From the NCBI GenBank assembly GCA_001916965.1, contig MNTL01000004.1, positions 1 through 64,000 on the forward strand: a DNA stretch of 64,000 nucleotides. The letters are read 5' to 3'. The notes under the pieces were generated by a model. It did not search any database, had not been told where the DNA came from, and was given only the letters and a program-made list of their open reading frames with translations. Numbering within the stretch: the stretch's first letter is position 1; each line of letters begins with the position of its first letter. The DNA is from Roseburia sp. CAG:10041_57. Its GTDB lineage: Bacteria > Bacillota > Clostridia > Lachnospirales > Lachnospiraceae. The position numbers and the translations under genes were made by a program. This document shows positions 16,752 through 26,438 of this stretch, piece after piece.

Positions 16752-18014
16752 ATGTATCAGAAACAGTTTGATAAATTTGAACAGAAAGTATGGCTCAGTT
16801 CACCTACCATGCATGGTGAAGAACTTGAGTATATCAAAGAAGCCTTTGACACGAACTGGATGTCTACAGTTGGTAAGAACATAGACGAGACCGAAAGAAT
16901 GGCATGCGAGAAGGTAGGCTGCAAATATGCGGTTGCTTTATCCGCGGGAACAGCGGCTCTTCATATGGCAGTGAAGCTGGCGGGCGTTAAGCCGGGACAG
17001 AAGGTTTTCTGTAGTGATATGACTTTTGATGCCACGGTGAATCCGGTTGTATATGAAGGCGGAGTTCCTGTTTTTATTGATACAGAGTATGATACCTGGA
17101 ATATGGACCCTGTAGCTTTGGAAAAGGCATTTGAGATATATCCTGATGTAAAAGTGGTAGTAGTAGCACATTTATATGGTACACCAGGAAAAATAGACGA
17201 GATCGCGGCGGTTTGCGAGAAGCATGGTGCCGTGATTATTGAAGATGCTGCAGAATCCTTTGGAGCAACTTATAAAGGGCAGCAGACAGGTACATTTGGT
17301 GCTTATAATGCTATTTCCTTTAATGGAAATAAGATCATTACAGGTTCAGCAGGTGGCATGTTCCTTACAAACAGTAAGGAAGACTGTGAAAAGGTCAAGA
17401 AATGGTCTACACAGGCAAGGGAAAATGCTCCGTGGTATCAGCATGAGGAGCTGGGATACAATTACCGGATGAGTAATGTAATCGCCGGAGTCATAAGAGG
17501 TCAGCTGCCACATCTGGAAGAGCATATCGCACAGAAGAAGGCAATTTATGAAAGATACCAGCAAGGCTTAAAAGATTTACCTGTTACTATGAACCCTTAT
17601 AATGCTGAGGATTCAGAACCCAATTTCTGGTTATCCTGTCTGATTATCAATCCGGATGCTATGTGTAAGCAGGTAAGAGGAGAATGTGAAGCCTTATATC
17701 AGCCGGAACCTGGTAAGAGCTGCCCGACAGAAATCCTGGATGCAATCGCATCTATCAACGCAGAGGGCAGACCTATCTGGAAGCCGATGCATATGCAGCC
17801 GATTTATAGAATGAATGGATTTGTCACAAGAGAAGGTAATGGCAGAGCTAAGACCAATGCGTATATTAAGGGTGGTTCTGTAGGAAAAGATGGAAGACCA
17901 TTAGATGTAGGTATGGATATTTTCCAGAGAGGCTTATGTCTTCCAAGTGATAATAAAATGACAGAGGAACAGCAGGATAGAATCATTCAAGTGATCAAGG
18001 CTTGTTTTGAATAA
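16752..18014 (+). CDS. DegT-family PLP aminotransferase, PglE-like
   Basis: 420 residues. The family core is clear: LSAGTAALHMAVKLAG, SDMTFDATVNPVVYEG, VIIEDAAESFGATYKG and the lysine K194 in SFNGNKIITGSAGG. It would aminate C4 of the UDP-4-keto sugar made by the preceding dehydratase. ATG 16752 is chosen because AAAGGAG (16737-16743) is 8 bases upstream; an in-frame upstream extension overlaps the previous gene. It belongs to a different subgroup from the WecE protein of this cluster, so two separate 4-amino sugars are probably made. Confidence 0.83.
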   Translation: MYQKQFDKFEQKVWLSSPTMHGEELEYIKEAFDTNWMSTVGKNIDETERMACEKVGCKYAVALSAGTAALHMAVKLAGVKPGQKVFCSDMTFDATVNPVVYEGGVPVFIDTEYDTWNMDPVALEKAFEIYPDVKVVVVAHLYGTPGKIDEIAAVCEKHGAVIIEDAAESFGATYKGQQTGTFGAYNAISFNGNKIITGSAGGMFLTNSKEDCEKVKKWSTQARENAPWYQHEELGYNYRMSNVIAGVIRGQLPHLEEHIAQKKAIYERYQQGLKDLPVTMNPYNAEDSEPNFWLSCLIINPDAMCKQVRGECEALYQPEPGKSCPTEILDAIASINAEGRPIWKPMHMQPIYRMNGFVTREGNGRAKTNAYIKGGSVGKDGRPLDVGMDIFQRGLCLPSDNKMTEEQQDRIIQVIKACFE

Positions 18015-18049
18015 AGATATCAATAAAGAAGAATAGGAAGGATTACAGA

Positions 18050-18688
18050 ATGTACCGCAAAGTTATAAAAAGATTATTGGACATTATTATTTCATTGGCA
18101 GCGCTTATTATTCTGAGTCCTGTTCTTTTGATCGTGGCGATTCTAGTCAGATGTAAGCTGGGAAGCCCTGTCATTTTCCATCAGGAAAGACCGGGATATC
18201 ACGAGAAGATATTTAAACTGTGTAAATTCCGTTCCATGACAGATGAAAGAGATGCAGAGGGCAACCTTTTGCCAGATGCAGTACGACTTACAAAATTTGG
18301 TAAAATATTGAGAGCAACGAGTTTGGATGAACTTCCTGAATTATGGAATATTTTAAAAGGCGATATGAGTCTGATCGGACCAAGACCTTTATTGGTAAGC
18401 TACTTACCTTATTATACAGAAGAAGAACAGCTTAGACATACGGTACGTCCGGGGCTTACGGGTCTGGCTCAGGTCAGTGGCAGAAATCTGCTTGACTGGG
18501 ATAAAAGAATCGCAAAGGATGTAGAATATGTGAAGAATCTGTCCTTTGCAATGGATGTGAAGATTTTCTTCCTGACGATAAAGAAAGTATTTGTTCATGA
18601 AGATATTGCAGTTGATACAAATCAGGCGGAGGGAAATTTTGCTGAAATCAGAAAAGCCCGTCTGGAAGCCGAAAGGGGTAAAGCATGA
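18050..18688 (+). CDS. Initiating phosphoglycosyl transferase (PglC-like, monotopic)
   Basis: 212 residues with one N-terminal hydrophobic re-entrant segment (about 7-34). FHQERPGYHEKIFKLCKFRS is the conserved amphipathic stretch, and SLDELPELWNILKGDMSLIG contains the catalytic Asp-Glu dyad (DE). GPRPLLVSYLPYY and HTVRPGLTGLAQVSGRN complete the family pattern. The enzyme moves a phospho-sugar from its UDP donor to undecaprenyl phosphate and starts the glycan. It lacks the extra membrane segments of the WbaP/CpsE type. Coupled to the next gene (ATGA overlap). Confidence 0.88.
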   Translation: MYRKVIKRLLDIIISLAALIILSPVLLIVAILVRCKLGSPVIFHQERPGYHEKIFKLCKFRSMTDERDAEGNLLPDAVRLTKFGKILRATSLDELPELWNILKGDMSLIGPRPLLVSYLPYYTEEEQLRHTVRPGLTGLAQVSGRNLLDWDKRIAKDVEYVKNLSFAMDVKIFFLTIKKVFVHEDIAVDTNQAEGNFAEIRKARLEAERGKA

Positions 18689-19650
18689 ATCTATTGATAT
18701 TAAGCTGTGGTACAAGAGACAAGGTAGTGCAGTATTTTAAGAAAGCATTTACAGGAGAAGGAAGAATTGTATGTACAGATGCCAGTCCTTATGCTCCGGC
18801 ATTGTATGAAGGAGATGCACATTATATTGTTCCCAGAATTACAGAACCGGGATATATGGACATCATACTGGATATCTGCCGTAAGGAGAATATAACAGGA
18901 GTTCTATCACTGATTGATCCGGAATTGTCATTGATCGCACTGCATAAGAATGAATTTGAAGCCCTTGGAACTACGGTAATTGGCTCTTCCTACGAATTAT
19001 GTGAGAGAACCTTGAACAAGTGGGCTCTTTATCAATGGATGTGTGAGCATGGATATGCCTGTGTCCGGTCTTATATTGATTTGGAAGCATTTTATCAGGC
19101 ACTGGAGCAGGGAGAAGTACAGTATCCGGTATTTGTAAAGCCGATGAAAGGCAGTGCAAGCCTGCATATTGCCAGAGCGGAGGATAAAGAAACCGTAGAC
19201 CTCTTGTATCACCATGGCGAACAGATGATGATTCAGGAGTTTATGGATGGACAGGAGATCGGAGTTGACTGTTATATTGACATGATCAGTGGAGAGGTAG
19301 TTTCTATTTTTACGAAGAAGAAGCTGGTCATGAGAGCAGGAGAGACAGATAAAGCTGTGTCTTTTGCAGATGACAGATTATTTGAACTCATAGAGAGATT
19401 CGTGAAAGAAAGCGGATTTAGAGGTCAGATAGATATTGATGTGTTTGAAAAAGACGGTGTGTACTATATATCAGAGGTAAATCCAAGATTTGGAGGAGGT
19501 TATCCCCATGCCTATGCCTGTGGTGCTGACCACATGACTCTGATTCGCAACAATCTGGCAGGAAATACGAATGAGAGACATATTGGCGAATATCAGACAG
19601 GAAAGGTCATGATGAAATATAATGAAATCATGATAATAGATGAAATGTAG
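18685..19650 (+). CDS. ATP-grasp enzyme of the carbamoyl-phosphate-synthase-like group
   Basis: 321 residues. A Rossmann-like N-terminal part (LLILSCGTRDKVVQYFK) precedes an ATP-grasp domain: YPVFVKPMKGSAS (the lysine that binds ATP), MIQEFMDGQEIGVDCYID, and the metal-binding end ISEVNPRFGGGYPHAYACG. ATP-grasp enzymes join a carboxylate to an amine or thiol through an acyl phosphate. It overlaps the PglC-like gene and precedes the PglA-like gene, the place where a PglD acetyltransferase would be expected. It may therefore attach an amino acid or another acid to the 4-amino sugar (inference). The true substrate is unknown. Confidence 0.75.
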   Translation: MNLLILSCGTRDKVVQYFKKAFTGEGRIVCTDASPYAPALYEGDAHYIVPRITEPGYMDIILDICRKENITGVLSLIDPELSLIALHKNEFEALGTTVIGSSYELCERTLNKWALYQWMCEHGYACVRSYIDLEAFYQALEQGEVQYPVFVKPMKGSASLHIARAEDKETVDLLYHHGEQMMIQEFMDGQEIGVDCYIDMISGEVVSIFTKKKLVMRAGETDKAVSFADDRLFELIERFVKESGFRGQIDIDVFEKDGVYYISEVNPRFGGGYPHAYACGADHMTLIRNNLAGNTNERHIGEYQTGKVMMKYNEIMIIDEM

Positions 19651-19660
19651 GAGTAACCAC

Positions 19661-20758
19661 ATGAAAAGGATATTAATACTTGCCAATTCAGCAAGCGGGT
19701 TGTATGATTTTAGAAACGAACTGTTGCTGCGTTTGCTCAAGGAAGGATATGAAGTACATATCAGTCTGCCTGATGAAGATAAAGTCCCGGAGCTTGTCAC
19801 AGAAGGCTGTAAAGTATATCATACACCGTTAGACAGAAGAGGAATGAACCCTGTCAGAGATATGAAACTGATGAGGGCATATGATCGATTACTTGCACAG
19901 ATTAAGCCTGATGTGGTACTGACTTATACAATAAAACCCAATATATATGGCAATTTGTGTTGCCGACGCCGACATATTCCTTATCTGGTAAATATTACAG
20001 GATTGGGTTCAGTATTTGAAAATGGCGGTATGGTACAGAAATTAGTAGTATTTCTGTATAAAATGGCATTAAAATCAGCATCCTGTATCTTTTTCCAGAA
20101 TGAAACGAATCGGGCTATTTTTGAAAAATATGGAATCAGAGGCAAAAAATCAAGACTTGTATCAGGTTCCGGTGTGAATCTGGAAAGACATTGTGCAGAA
20201 GAATATCCTGCACAGACAGAACCTGTCAGATTCCTGTATGTTGGCAGACTTATGAAGGAAAAAGGCATAGAGGAATTATTATACGCTGCCAGAGCAATGA
20301 AGCAGGAATATCCTGATGTAATATTTGAGCTGGTTGGTTATTATGAAGATGATTATAAATCTATCATAGAACAGTATGAAAAAGAAGGAATTGTCACCTT
20401 GACCGGTTATCAGAAGATTATGCATCCTTATTATCAAAAGGCATGGGCTGTTCTGATGCCGAGCTATCATGAAGGAATGTCCAATGTGGTATTAGAGGCA
20501 AGTGCAACAGCAAGACCTGTGCTGGCTTCAGATATTCCAGGATGCCGTGAAGGATACGACGAAGGCATAACAGGATTTGGATATCCGGCAAGAGACAAAG
20601 AGGCATTGCTTGGAGCCCTTCGTAAATTTATGGCTCTTTCTTATGAAGAGAAGAAACAGATGGGACTCAATGCCAGAGCCAAAATGGAGCGTGAATTCGA
20701 CCGTCAACAGGTCGTCAATGCATATATAGAAGAAATCACGTCTTTATGTACCTACTGA
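19661..20758 (+). CDS. GT4 glycosyltransferase, PglA/WbpH-like
   Basis: About 365 residues with a GT-B fold. The N-terminal ILANSASGLYDFRNELL and VLTYTIKPNIYGNL are typical of the PglA-like branch. The C-terminal half holds FLYVGRLMKEKGIEELL and the donor-site E-x7-E in SYHEGMSNVVLEASA. It would add the second sugar (GalNAc-like in the PglA model) to the undecaprenyl-linked sugar made by the PglC-like enzyme. ATG 19661 follows AGGAG (19649-19653); a longer in-frame version would run into the preceding gene. Confidence 0.85.
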   Translation: MKRILILANSASGLYDFRNELLLRLLKEGYEVHISLPDEDKVPELVTEGCKVYHTPLDRRGMNPVRDMKLMRAYDRLLAQIKPDVVLTYTIKPNIYGNLCCRRRHIPYLVNITGLGSVFENGGMVQKLVVFLYKMALKSASCIFFQNETNRAIFEKYGIRGKKSRLVSGSGVNLERHCAEEYPAQTEPVRFLYVGRLMKEKGIEELLYAARAMKQEYPDVIFELVGYYEDDYKSIIEQYEKEGIVTLTGYQKIMHPYYQKAWAVLMPSYHEGMSNVVLEASATARPVLASDIPGCREGYDEGITGFGYPARDKEALLGALRKFMALSYEEKKQMGLNARAKMEREFDRQQVVNAYIEEITSLCTY

Positions 20759-20797
20759 TTATCAGAGTGTACATTTTATAAAATGGAGGAAAAGAAA

Positions 20798-22114
20798 ATG
20801 AGTTTATATGAGGATATTGTAAACGGAAAAGAAAAATTATCATTAGTTGGACTGGGCTACGTAGGAATGCCTATCGCAGTTGCTTTTGCAAGAAAGATAA
20901 AAGTCGTAGGTTTTGACTTAAATGCTGCTAAAATTGACTTATATAAGTCTGGTGTAGATCCTACAAACGAAGTTGGAGATGATGTAATCAAGAACACAAC
21001 TGTAGAATTTACAGCAGATCCGTCCAAGTTAAGAGAAGCCAAGTTCCATATCGTTGCAGTACCTACTCCTGTCAATGATGACCACACACCGGATCTGACA
21101 CCGGTAGAGGGTGCAAGCCGTATTCTTGGACAGAATCTGACCAAGGGTTCCATCGTTGTATTTGAATCTACAGTATATCCTGGTGTAACAGAAGATATCT
21201 GTGTACCTATTCTGGAGAAAGAATCCGGATTAAAATGTGGTGTAGACTTTAAGATTGGATATTCACCGGAACGTATCAATCCTGGTGACAAGGTTCACAG
21301 ATTAGAGACCATTACCAAGATTGTATCCGGTATGGATGAAGAGACTTTGAACGAAGTAGCACATATCTACGAACTCGTTGTAGAAGCTGGCGTATACCGT
21401 GCAGAGAGCATTAAAGTAGCAGAGGCTGCCAAGGTTATCGAGAACAGCCAGAGAGATATTAACATTGCATTTATGAACGAATTATCCATTATCTTTAATA
21501 AGATGGGTATTGATACCAAGTCTGTATTATCAGCAGCAGGAACCAAGTGGAATTTCCTCAAGTTCCAGCCGGGTCTGGTAGGCGGCCACTGCATCGGTGT
21601 TGATCCTTACTACTTAACCTATAAGGCAGAACAGTTAGGATATCATTCCCAGATCATTCTGTCAGGTCGTCGTATCAATGATGATATGGGTAAATATGTC
21701 GCAGAGAACCTGGTAAAGAACCTGATCAAGGCAGATATCCCTGTAAAGAGTGCCAAGGTAGCAATTCTTGGATTTACCTTTAAGGAGAACTGCCCGGATA
21801 CCAGAAATACCAAGGTTATTGATATCTATAAGGAATTACAGGAATATGGTATTACTCCAATGGTAGTAGACCCGGCGGCTGATGCAGCAGAAGCCAAGAG
21901 ACTCTATGGCATTACATTCAATACGATGGAAGATATCAAGGAGATGGATGCTGTTATCGTAGCCGTATCTCATAAGCAGTTCCTGACACTGGACAAAGAG
22001 AAAATCAGCTCCCTTTACAGCAAGGCACATGCTAAGAAGGTATTGGTAGACATTAAGGGAATCTTTGATAGAAAAGAATATAGTACAGAGGACTATATTT
22101 ACTGGAGACTGTAA
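20798..22114 (+). CDS. tviB: UDP-N-acetyl-hexosamine 6-dehydrogenase (TviB/WbpO-like)
   Basis: 438 residues. The NAD-binding loop is VGLGYVGMPIAVAFA (about 17-31). The central block holds ESTVYPGVTED and VAEAAKVIENSQRDINIAFMN, and the catalytic cysteine is C265 in GLVGGHCIGVDPYYLT. Two-step oxidation of the C6 hydroxyl gives UDP-GlcNAcA or UDP-GalNAcA. The sequence is of the TviB/WbpO subgroup rather than UDP-glucose dehydrogenase. The start at 20798 has GGAGGA (20785-20790) 7 bases before it; ATG 20783 lies before that site. The matching epimerase is two genes on. Confidence 0.85.
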   Translation: MSLYEDIVNGKEKLSLVGLGYVGMPIAVAFARKIKVVGFDLNAAKIDLYKSGVDPTNEVGDDVIKNTTVEFTADPSKLREAKFHIVAVPTPVNDDHTPDLTPVEGASRILGQNLTKGSIVVFESTVYPGVTEDICVPILEKESGLKCGVDFKIGYSPERINPGDKVHRLETITKIVSGMDEETLNEVAHIYELVVEAGVYRAESIKVAEAAKVIENSQRDINIAFMNELSIIFNKMGIDTKSVLSAAGTKWNFLKFQPGLVGGHCIGVDPYYLTYKAEQLGYHSQIILSGRRINDDMGKYVAENLVKNLIKADIPVKSAKVAILGFTFKENCPDTRNTKVIDIYKELQEYGITPMVVDPAADAAEAKRLYGITFNTMEDIKEMDAVIVAVSHKQFLTLDKEKISSLYSKAHAKKVLVDIKGIFDRKEYSTEDYIYWRL

Positions 22115-23515
22115 TTGCACATGAAAAGAAAATGGCAGAAGCTGCTTTTATTTATATTTTTATTGATAATATTTATGGGCAGCTTCCTGCTCTTTGGAAG
22201 CAGGACTTATACTGATACCGGTAGTTATGAAGTAATGTCGCCAATAAGAGAACCATTTTATGGTGTTTTCTTAACTATCTACAGAATTATATTTGGAGAA
22301 TACTGCCACACTGCAGTTGCTTTGACACAGAATATATTTGCAGTCATTGTATGTTATTTACTGCTGGAATATATTATTGAGGCAAATAAAATTCGTTCTA
22401 TAGTAATAAAATTGGCATTGCTGCTTGCAGTTTTGATGCCCTATATAGTAACTCCTTTTTTTACTGTGTCACGGATGATTATTGCAAATGCAATTTTAAC
22501 AGAAGGAATTACCCTCTCATTATATAATCTCTATTTCTATTTTTTATTGCACATAGTATGGGAGAAGCAGGCAGATCAGAAAAAATATGTAATATATAGT
22601 ATAGTAAGCCTTGTAATTGCCCTTATCCTTACCTTGACAAGAGGTCAGATGCTGGTTACATTGATTGCATGGTTCATTGTAGAAGCAGTGGTACTGCATA
22701 TACGGTATCGCAAACAGGATTCGAGATTATTTTGGAAAAACATGTGCATCTGTGTTCTGCTTGTAATCATAACAGTTGGTGTCAGAACATTTTCGGTAGG
22801 AATCTATAATTATATAAATAATGGAGCATTTTCTCAGACACCTTATGGCAAGGTAACTCTATTTACTAATGTGTTATATGTATCAGAGCGTGAGGCAGAT
22901 CGGAATATAAAGGATGATACACTTAGGACATTGTATGATCAGATTTATGATGAAGCGGCAGCACAGGGCGTTTTATATGCAGACGCACCGAGTGGACTGG
23001 CAGCAGAGGCAGAATTCTTCTCCAGTGCACATGACACGTTAAAAATGGATATTATAGAGGCAAAGCTTACAGAATATATAGAGAAAACCTATGGAAATAT
23101 AAGTTACCTGGAAAGACTGAAGCTAATGGACCAGATGTCAGGCAATATGATGAAAGATGTTTTGAGAGACTGCATACCTGTTTATATGGTTCATTATATG
23201 AAAAATATTGCAGTAGGATTGATTCGAAGTGTTGCGGTTCTGAATCCGTTATTATATATTCCGGTTATGGGTGGATATCTATTTTTGATTATTGCAGGAA
23301 TTTATCTGGGAATAAAAAAGAAAGAGTATAAGGTGTTCGGCTTTTTTTTATTGACGGTATTATTGACAGCGGGAATGATAGGGGCTGTATCAGTTACTAT
23401 TATGTGCCTTTCCAGATATATGATATATAATACTTCTTTAATTTATTTATGTGGTATTTTAATGCTATGGAAAATTATAGGAAGAAGAAAAGAGGATAAA
23501 CAAGATGGGCTATAA
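22115..23515 (+). CDS. Polytopic membrane protein of unknown family (paralogue of 28424-29785)
   Basis: 466 residues, about nine membrane segments with one outside loop (about 245-350). The first segment is followed by SRTYTDTGSYEVM, an acidic pair in the position of GT-C catalytic residues. The last segments contain SRYMIYNTSLIYLCGILML, which matches RYMLYNTGLFYQAAWIML in the protein at 28424. The loop signatures (LYVSEREAD against IYVADKDMV; LKMDIIEAKL against IKFDIVNVVI) also match. The TTG at 22115 has GGAG (22104-22107) 7 bases upstream; ATG 22121 is the alternative. It lies between the dehydrogenase and epimerase for GalNAcA. No function can be assigned beyond a possible GT-C transferase. 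Confidence 0.5.
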   Translation: MHMKRKWQKLLLFIFLLIIFMGSFLLFGSRTYTDTGSYEVMSPIREPFYGVFLTIYRIIFGEYCHTAVALTQNIFAVIVCYLLLEYIIEANKIRSIVIKLALLLAVLMPYIVTPFFTVSRMIIANAILTEGITLSLYNLYFYFLLHIVWEKQADQKKYVIYSIVSLVIALILTLTRGQMLVTLIAWFIVEAVVLHIRYRKQDSRLFWKNMCICVLLVIITVGVRTFSVGIYNYINNGAFSQTPYGKVTLFTNVLYVSEREADRNIKDDTLRTLYDQIYDEAAAQGVLYADAPSGLAAEAEFFSSAHDTLKMDIIEAKLTEYIEKTYGNISYLERLKLMDQMSGNMMKDVLRDCIPVYMVHYMKNIAVGLIRSVAVLNPLLYIPVMGGYLFLIIAGIYLGIKKKEYKVFGFFLLTVLLTAGMIGAVSVTIMCLSRYMIYNTSLIYLCGILMLWKIIGRRKEDKQDGL

Positions 23516-24479
23516 GAATCTGAAATTTGACGAAAAGAGTGTATTCCTTGTAACAGGTGGTGCCGGGTTTATCGGTTCCAATCTGTGCGAGGCGTTGACT
23601 GATATGGGATATCAGGTCAGATGTCTGGATGATCTCTCAACAGGTAAGGAAGAAAATGTCAAGCTTCTTGCCGACAGACCTAATTATACCTTTATCAAGG
23701 GCGATATCAAAGACCTGGATACCTGCATGAAGGCGTGTGAGGGTGTTGATTATGTTATGAATCAGGCAGCATGGGGTTCAGTTCCCAGAAGTATCGAGAT
23801 GCCTTTATTCTATGAGCGTAACAACATTATGGGTACTCTGAATATGATGGAAGCAGCAAGACAGAATGGAGTAAAGAAGTTCGTCTATGCATCCAGTTCA
23901 TCTGTATATGGAGATCATCCTGTACTGCCTAAGAAAGAAGGACAGGAAGGGAATCTGTTATCTCCTTATGCGCTGACTAAGCGTGTGGATGAAGAGTATG
24001 GTAAGCTCTATAAGAGACTGTATGGTTTAGATACTTACGGACTTCGCTATTTCAATGTATTTGGACGCAGACAGGACCCTAATGGTGCATATGCAGCGGT
24101 TATTCCTAAGTTTATCAAGCAGCTTCTGGATGGTGAAGTGCCTACAATTAATGGTGATGGTAAGCAGTCCAGAGATTTCACCTATATTGATAACGTTATC
24201 GAAGCGAATATGAAGGCTTGCCTGGCTCCATCAGAAGCAGCAGGACAGGCATTTAACATTGCTTATGGTGGAAGAGAGTATTTAATTGACATTTATTATG
24301 ACCTTTGCAAGGCACTAGGTAAGAATGTAGAGCCGCATTTTGGACCGGACAGAGCCGGGGATATTAAGCATTCCAATGCTGATATTACTAAGGCGAAAGA
24401 ACTTCTTGGCTATGACCCGGACTATGATTTCTCCAAGGGTATTGCACTGGCAATTGACTGGTATAAGGCTAACTTATGA
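23505..24479 (+). CDS. tviC: UDP-N-acetyl-hexosamine(uronic acid) 4-epimerase (TviC/WbpP-like)
   Basis: 324 residues, extended SDR. It has the NAD loop TGGAGFIGSNL (about 17-27), catalytic SSSSVYG and Y-x3-K in SPYALTKRVDEEY, then RYFNVFGRRQDPNGAYAAVI and the DFTYIDNVI region, all strongly of the WbpP/TviC type that acts on N-acetylated sugars. With the TviB-like enzyme it should give UDP-GalNAcA. It overlaps the previous gene by 11 bases and the next by 4. AGAGGA (23491-23496) sits 8 bases from the ATG. Confidence 0.87.
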   Translation: MGYKNLKFDEKSVFLVTGGAGFIGSNLCEALTDMGYQVRCLDDLSTGKEENVKLLADRPNYTFIKGDIKDLDTCMKACEGVDYVMNQAAWGSVPRSIEMPLFYERNNIMGTLNMMEAARQNGVKKFVYASSSSVYGDHPVLPKKEGQEGNLLSPYALTKRVDEEYGKLYKRLYGLDTYGLRYFNVFGRRQDPNGAYAAVIPKFIKQLLDGEVPTINGDGKQSRDFTYIDNVIEANMKACLAPSEAAGQAFNIAYGGREYLIDIYYDLCKALGKNVEPHFGPDRAGDIKHSNADITKAKELLGYDPDYDFSKGIALAIDWYKANL

Positions 24480-25219
24480 AAATAACAATCAGAATGGATG
24501 ATATTACGCCTGATATGGATTGGGCAAAGTTCCTTAGATTTAAGGAGCTTTGTGATCTGTATCAGGTCAAACCGCTTATAGGGGTAGTTCCTGCGAATCA
24601 GGATACTATGCTGCATATTGAGAAACCAAGAACAGATTACTGGGAATATCTGCATACATTACAGAGTGAGGGATGGTGTATTGCCCAGCACGGCTGTACA
24701 CATATTTATAATACGCATAAGAAAGGCTGCTTTCCACTGAATGCACTTTCTGAATATGCGGGGAACAGTTATGAAGATCAATATGCTTCATTGGAAAAAG
24801 GTCAGAAGATTCTAAAAGAGCATCAGATTGACACGGATATATTTATGGCTCCGGCGCATTCATATGACTACAATACATTGAAAGCCTTAAAAAAGCTTGG
24901 CTTTACCAAAATAACAGATGGATTTGGCAAGCAGCCATATCAATGGCAGGGATTGACATTTTATCCAATTTCTTTTAAACAGAGCAATAGCCTGAAACAG
25001 GAAAAAGGATATACGACCTTTGTTGTTCATGCCAATACCATGAATGACCAGGATTTTGCCAGGTATGAGCAGATGTTCGCACAGTATAAGGATAAATTTA
25101 TTTCTTATACAGAGTATTTACAGGCTGATACGGTGAAACGCAATATGCTTGAACATTGGGCAGAACATCTGAAGGCTTTGGGTAAATATATATTAGTTCA
25201 AATAAAAAGTAAGCTGTAA
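24476..25219 (+). CDS. DUF2334/polysaccharide-deacetylase-like protein
   Basis: 247 residues. The motifs RMDDITPD (N-terminal Asp-Asp metal pair), AQHGCTHIY (His-x3-His) and FMAPAHSYDYNTLKALKKLG are the layout of the DUF2334/polysaccharide deacetylase NodB-like fold. No signal peptide is visible, so it should act in the cytoplasm on a nucleotide sugar or lipid-linked glycan, probably removing an N-acetyl group. The start overlaps the tviC stop (ATGA). Substrate unknown. Confidence 0.7.
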   Translation: MKITIRMDDITPDMDWAKFLRFKELCDLYQVKPLIGVVPANQDTMLHIEKPRTDYWEYLHTLQSEGWCIAQHGCTHIYNTHKKGCFPLNALSEYAGNSYEDQYASLEKGQKILKEHQIDTDIFMAPAHSYDYNTLKALKKLGFTKITDGFGKQPYQWQGLTFYPISFKQSNSLKQEKGYTTFVVHANTMNDQDFARYEQMFAQYKDKFISYTEYLQADTVKRNMLEHWAEHLKALGKYILVQIKSKL

Positions 25220-25247
25220 CAATGCAGGCAGAAGGAGGTGCAAGTGC

Positions 25248-26420
25248 ATGAAGGAACAGGAAATAAAACCAAAACCAGTCAGAGTCTTGCATGTGCTTGG
25301 CACCACGAATCTTGGTGGTGCGGAGAGCAGAATCATGGAATTATACCGTTGTATAGACAGAAGCCAGGTACAGTTCGATTTTCTGATTCATACCAAAGAA
25401 GACGGACATTATAGTGAGGAAATCCGTTCTCTCGGAGGTCATATCTATAGTTTGCCAAGATTCAAATTCTTCAATATAGCAGAGTATCGTAAAGCAATTC
25501 GCACATTTTTCAAAGAACATAAGGAGTTTACTGTTATACAGGGACATATGACCAGTACGGCAGCTATTTATCTGCCTATAGCCAAGCAGGAATATGCCAG
25601 ACAGTCACTGCCTTTGATCACAGCTGCCCATGCCAGAAGTGCAGGAGTAGACAAAGGATTAAAAGGTATTGCTACCAGAGTATTGCGTATTCCACTAAAG
25701 AATAGGGCAGATTACTTATTTACCTGTTCGAAAGAAGCAGGAATTGCAGTATATGGAGCAAAAGCCGTCAGGGATGGAAAAGTCTGGACGATTCCCAATG
25801 CCATTGATGCGGAAAGGTTTCATTTTCAACAGAATGTGCGGGAGGAGATACGTGCTGAATTGGGTATTCAGGATAAATTTGTTATAGGTCATGTAGGGCG
25901 TTTTGGATTCATGAAGAATCATACGTATCTGGTGGATATTTTTGCCAAAGTATGCAAAGAACGGGATGACGCAGTTCTTGTTATGATAGGCAAGGGTGAA
26001 CAAGAAGAAACTATACGTGAGAAGATCAAAGGACTTGGATTGGAAGATAAGGCATATTTTCTTGGAAACAGATATGATGTTGAGAAGTACTATCAGGCTT
26101 TTGATTACTTCGTATTTCCCTCTACATTTGAAGGATTGCCTGGAAGTGTAGCAGAAGCACAGGCAGCAGGATTGCATTGCCTGGTATCTGACCGGGTGAC
26201 CAGAGAAGTGGCATTAACTCCACTCGTATCCTATCGAAACATAGAAGAAGATTCGAAGCTGTGGGCAGAAGAAATCCTTCAGAATGCACAGGAAGCGTTA
26301 AGACGTGAAGATATGAGAGAAGCAATTGCACAGAAAGGATTCGATGTGAGAAGACAGGCTGTACAGATGGCAGAATTCTATCGGACAGGGCAGAATCCTC
26401 CAGGACATACTACAGAATAG
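25248..26420 (+). CDS. GT4 glycosyltransferase (EpsF-like)
   Basis: 390 residues, GT-B fold. The acceptor-side loop HVLGTTNLGGAESRIMELY is typical of EpsF-type enzymes; the donor side has GHVGRFGFMKNHTYLVDIF and E-x7-E in STFEGLPGSVAEAQAAG. A retaining cytoplasmic transferase that extends the lipid-linked oligosaccharide; the sugar cannot be told. A strong GGAGGTG site precedes the ATG at 25248. Confidence 0.82.
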   Translation: MKEQEIKPKPVRVLHVLGTTNLGGAESRIMELYRCIDRSQVQFDFLIHTKEDGHYSEEIRSLGGHIYSLPRFKFFNIAEYRKAIRTFFKEHKEFTVIQGHMTSTAAIYLPIAKQEYARQSLPLITAAHARSAGVDKGLKGIATRVLRIPLKNRADYLFTCSKEAGIAVYGAKAVRDGKVWTIPNAIDAERFHFQQNVREEIRAELGIQDKFVIGHVGRFGFMKNHTYLVDIFAKVCKERDDAVLVMIGKGEQEETIREKIKGLGLEDKAYFLGNRYDVEKYYQAFDYFVFPSTFEGLPGSVAEAQAAGLHCLVSDRVTREVALTPLVSYRNIEEDSKLWAEEILQNAQEALRREDMREAIAQKGFDVRRQAVQMAEFYRTGQNPPGHTTE

Positions 26421-26438
26421 AGAAAGCAGGTTGACATA

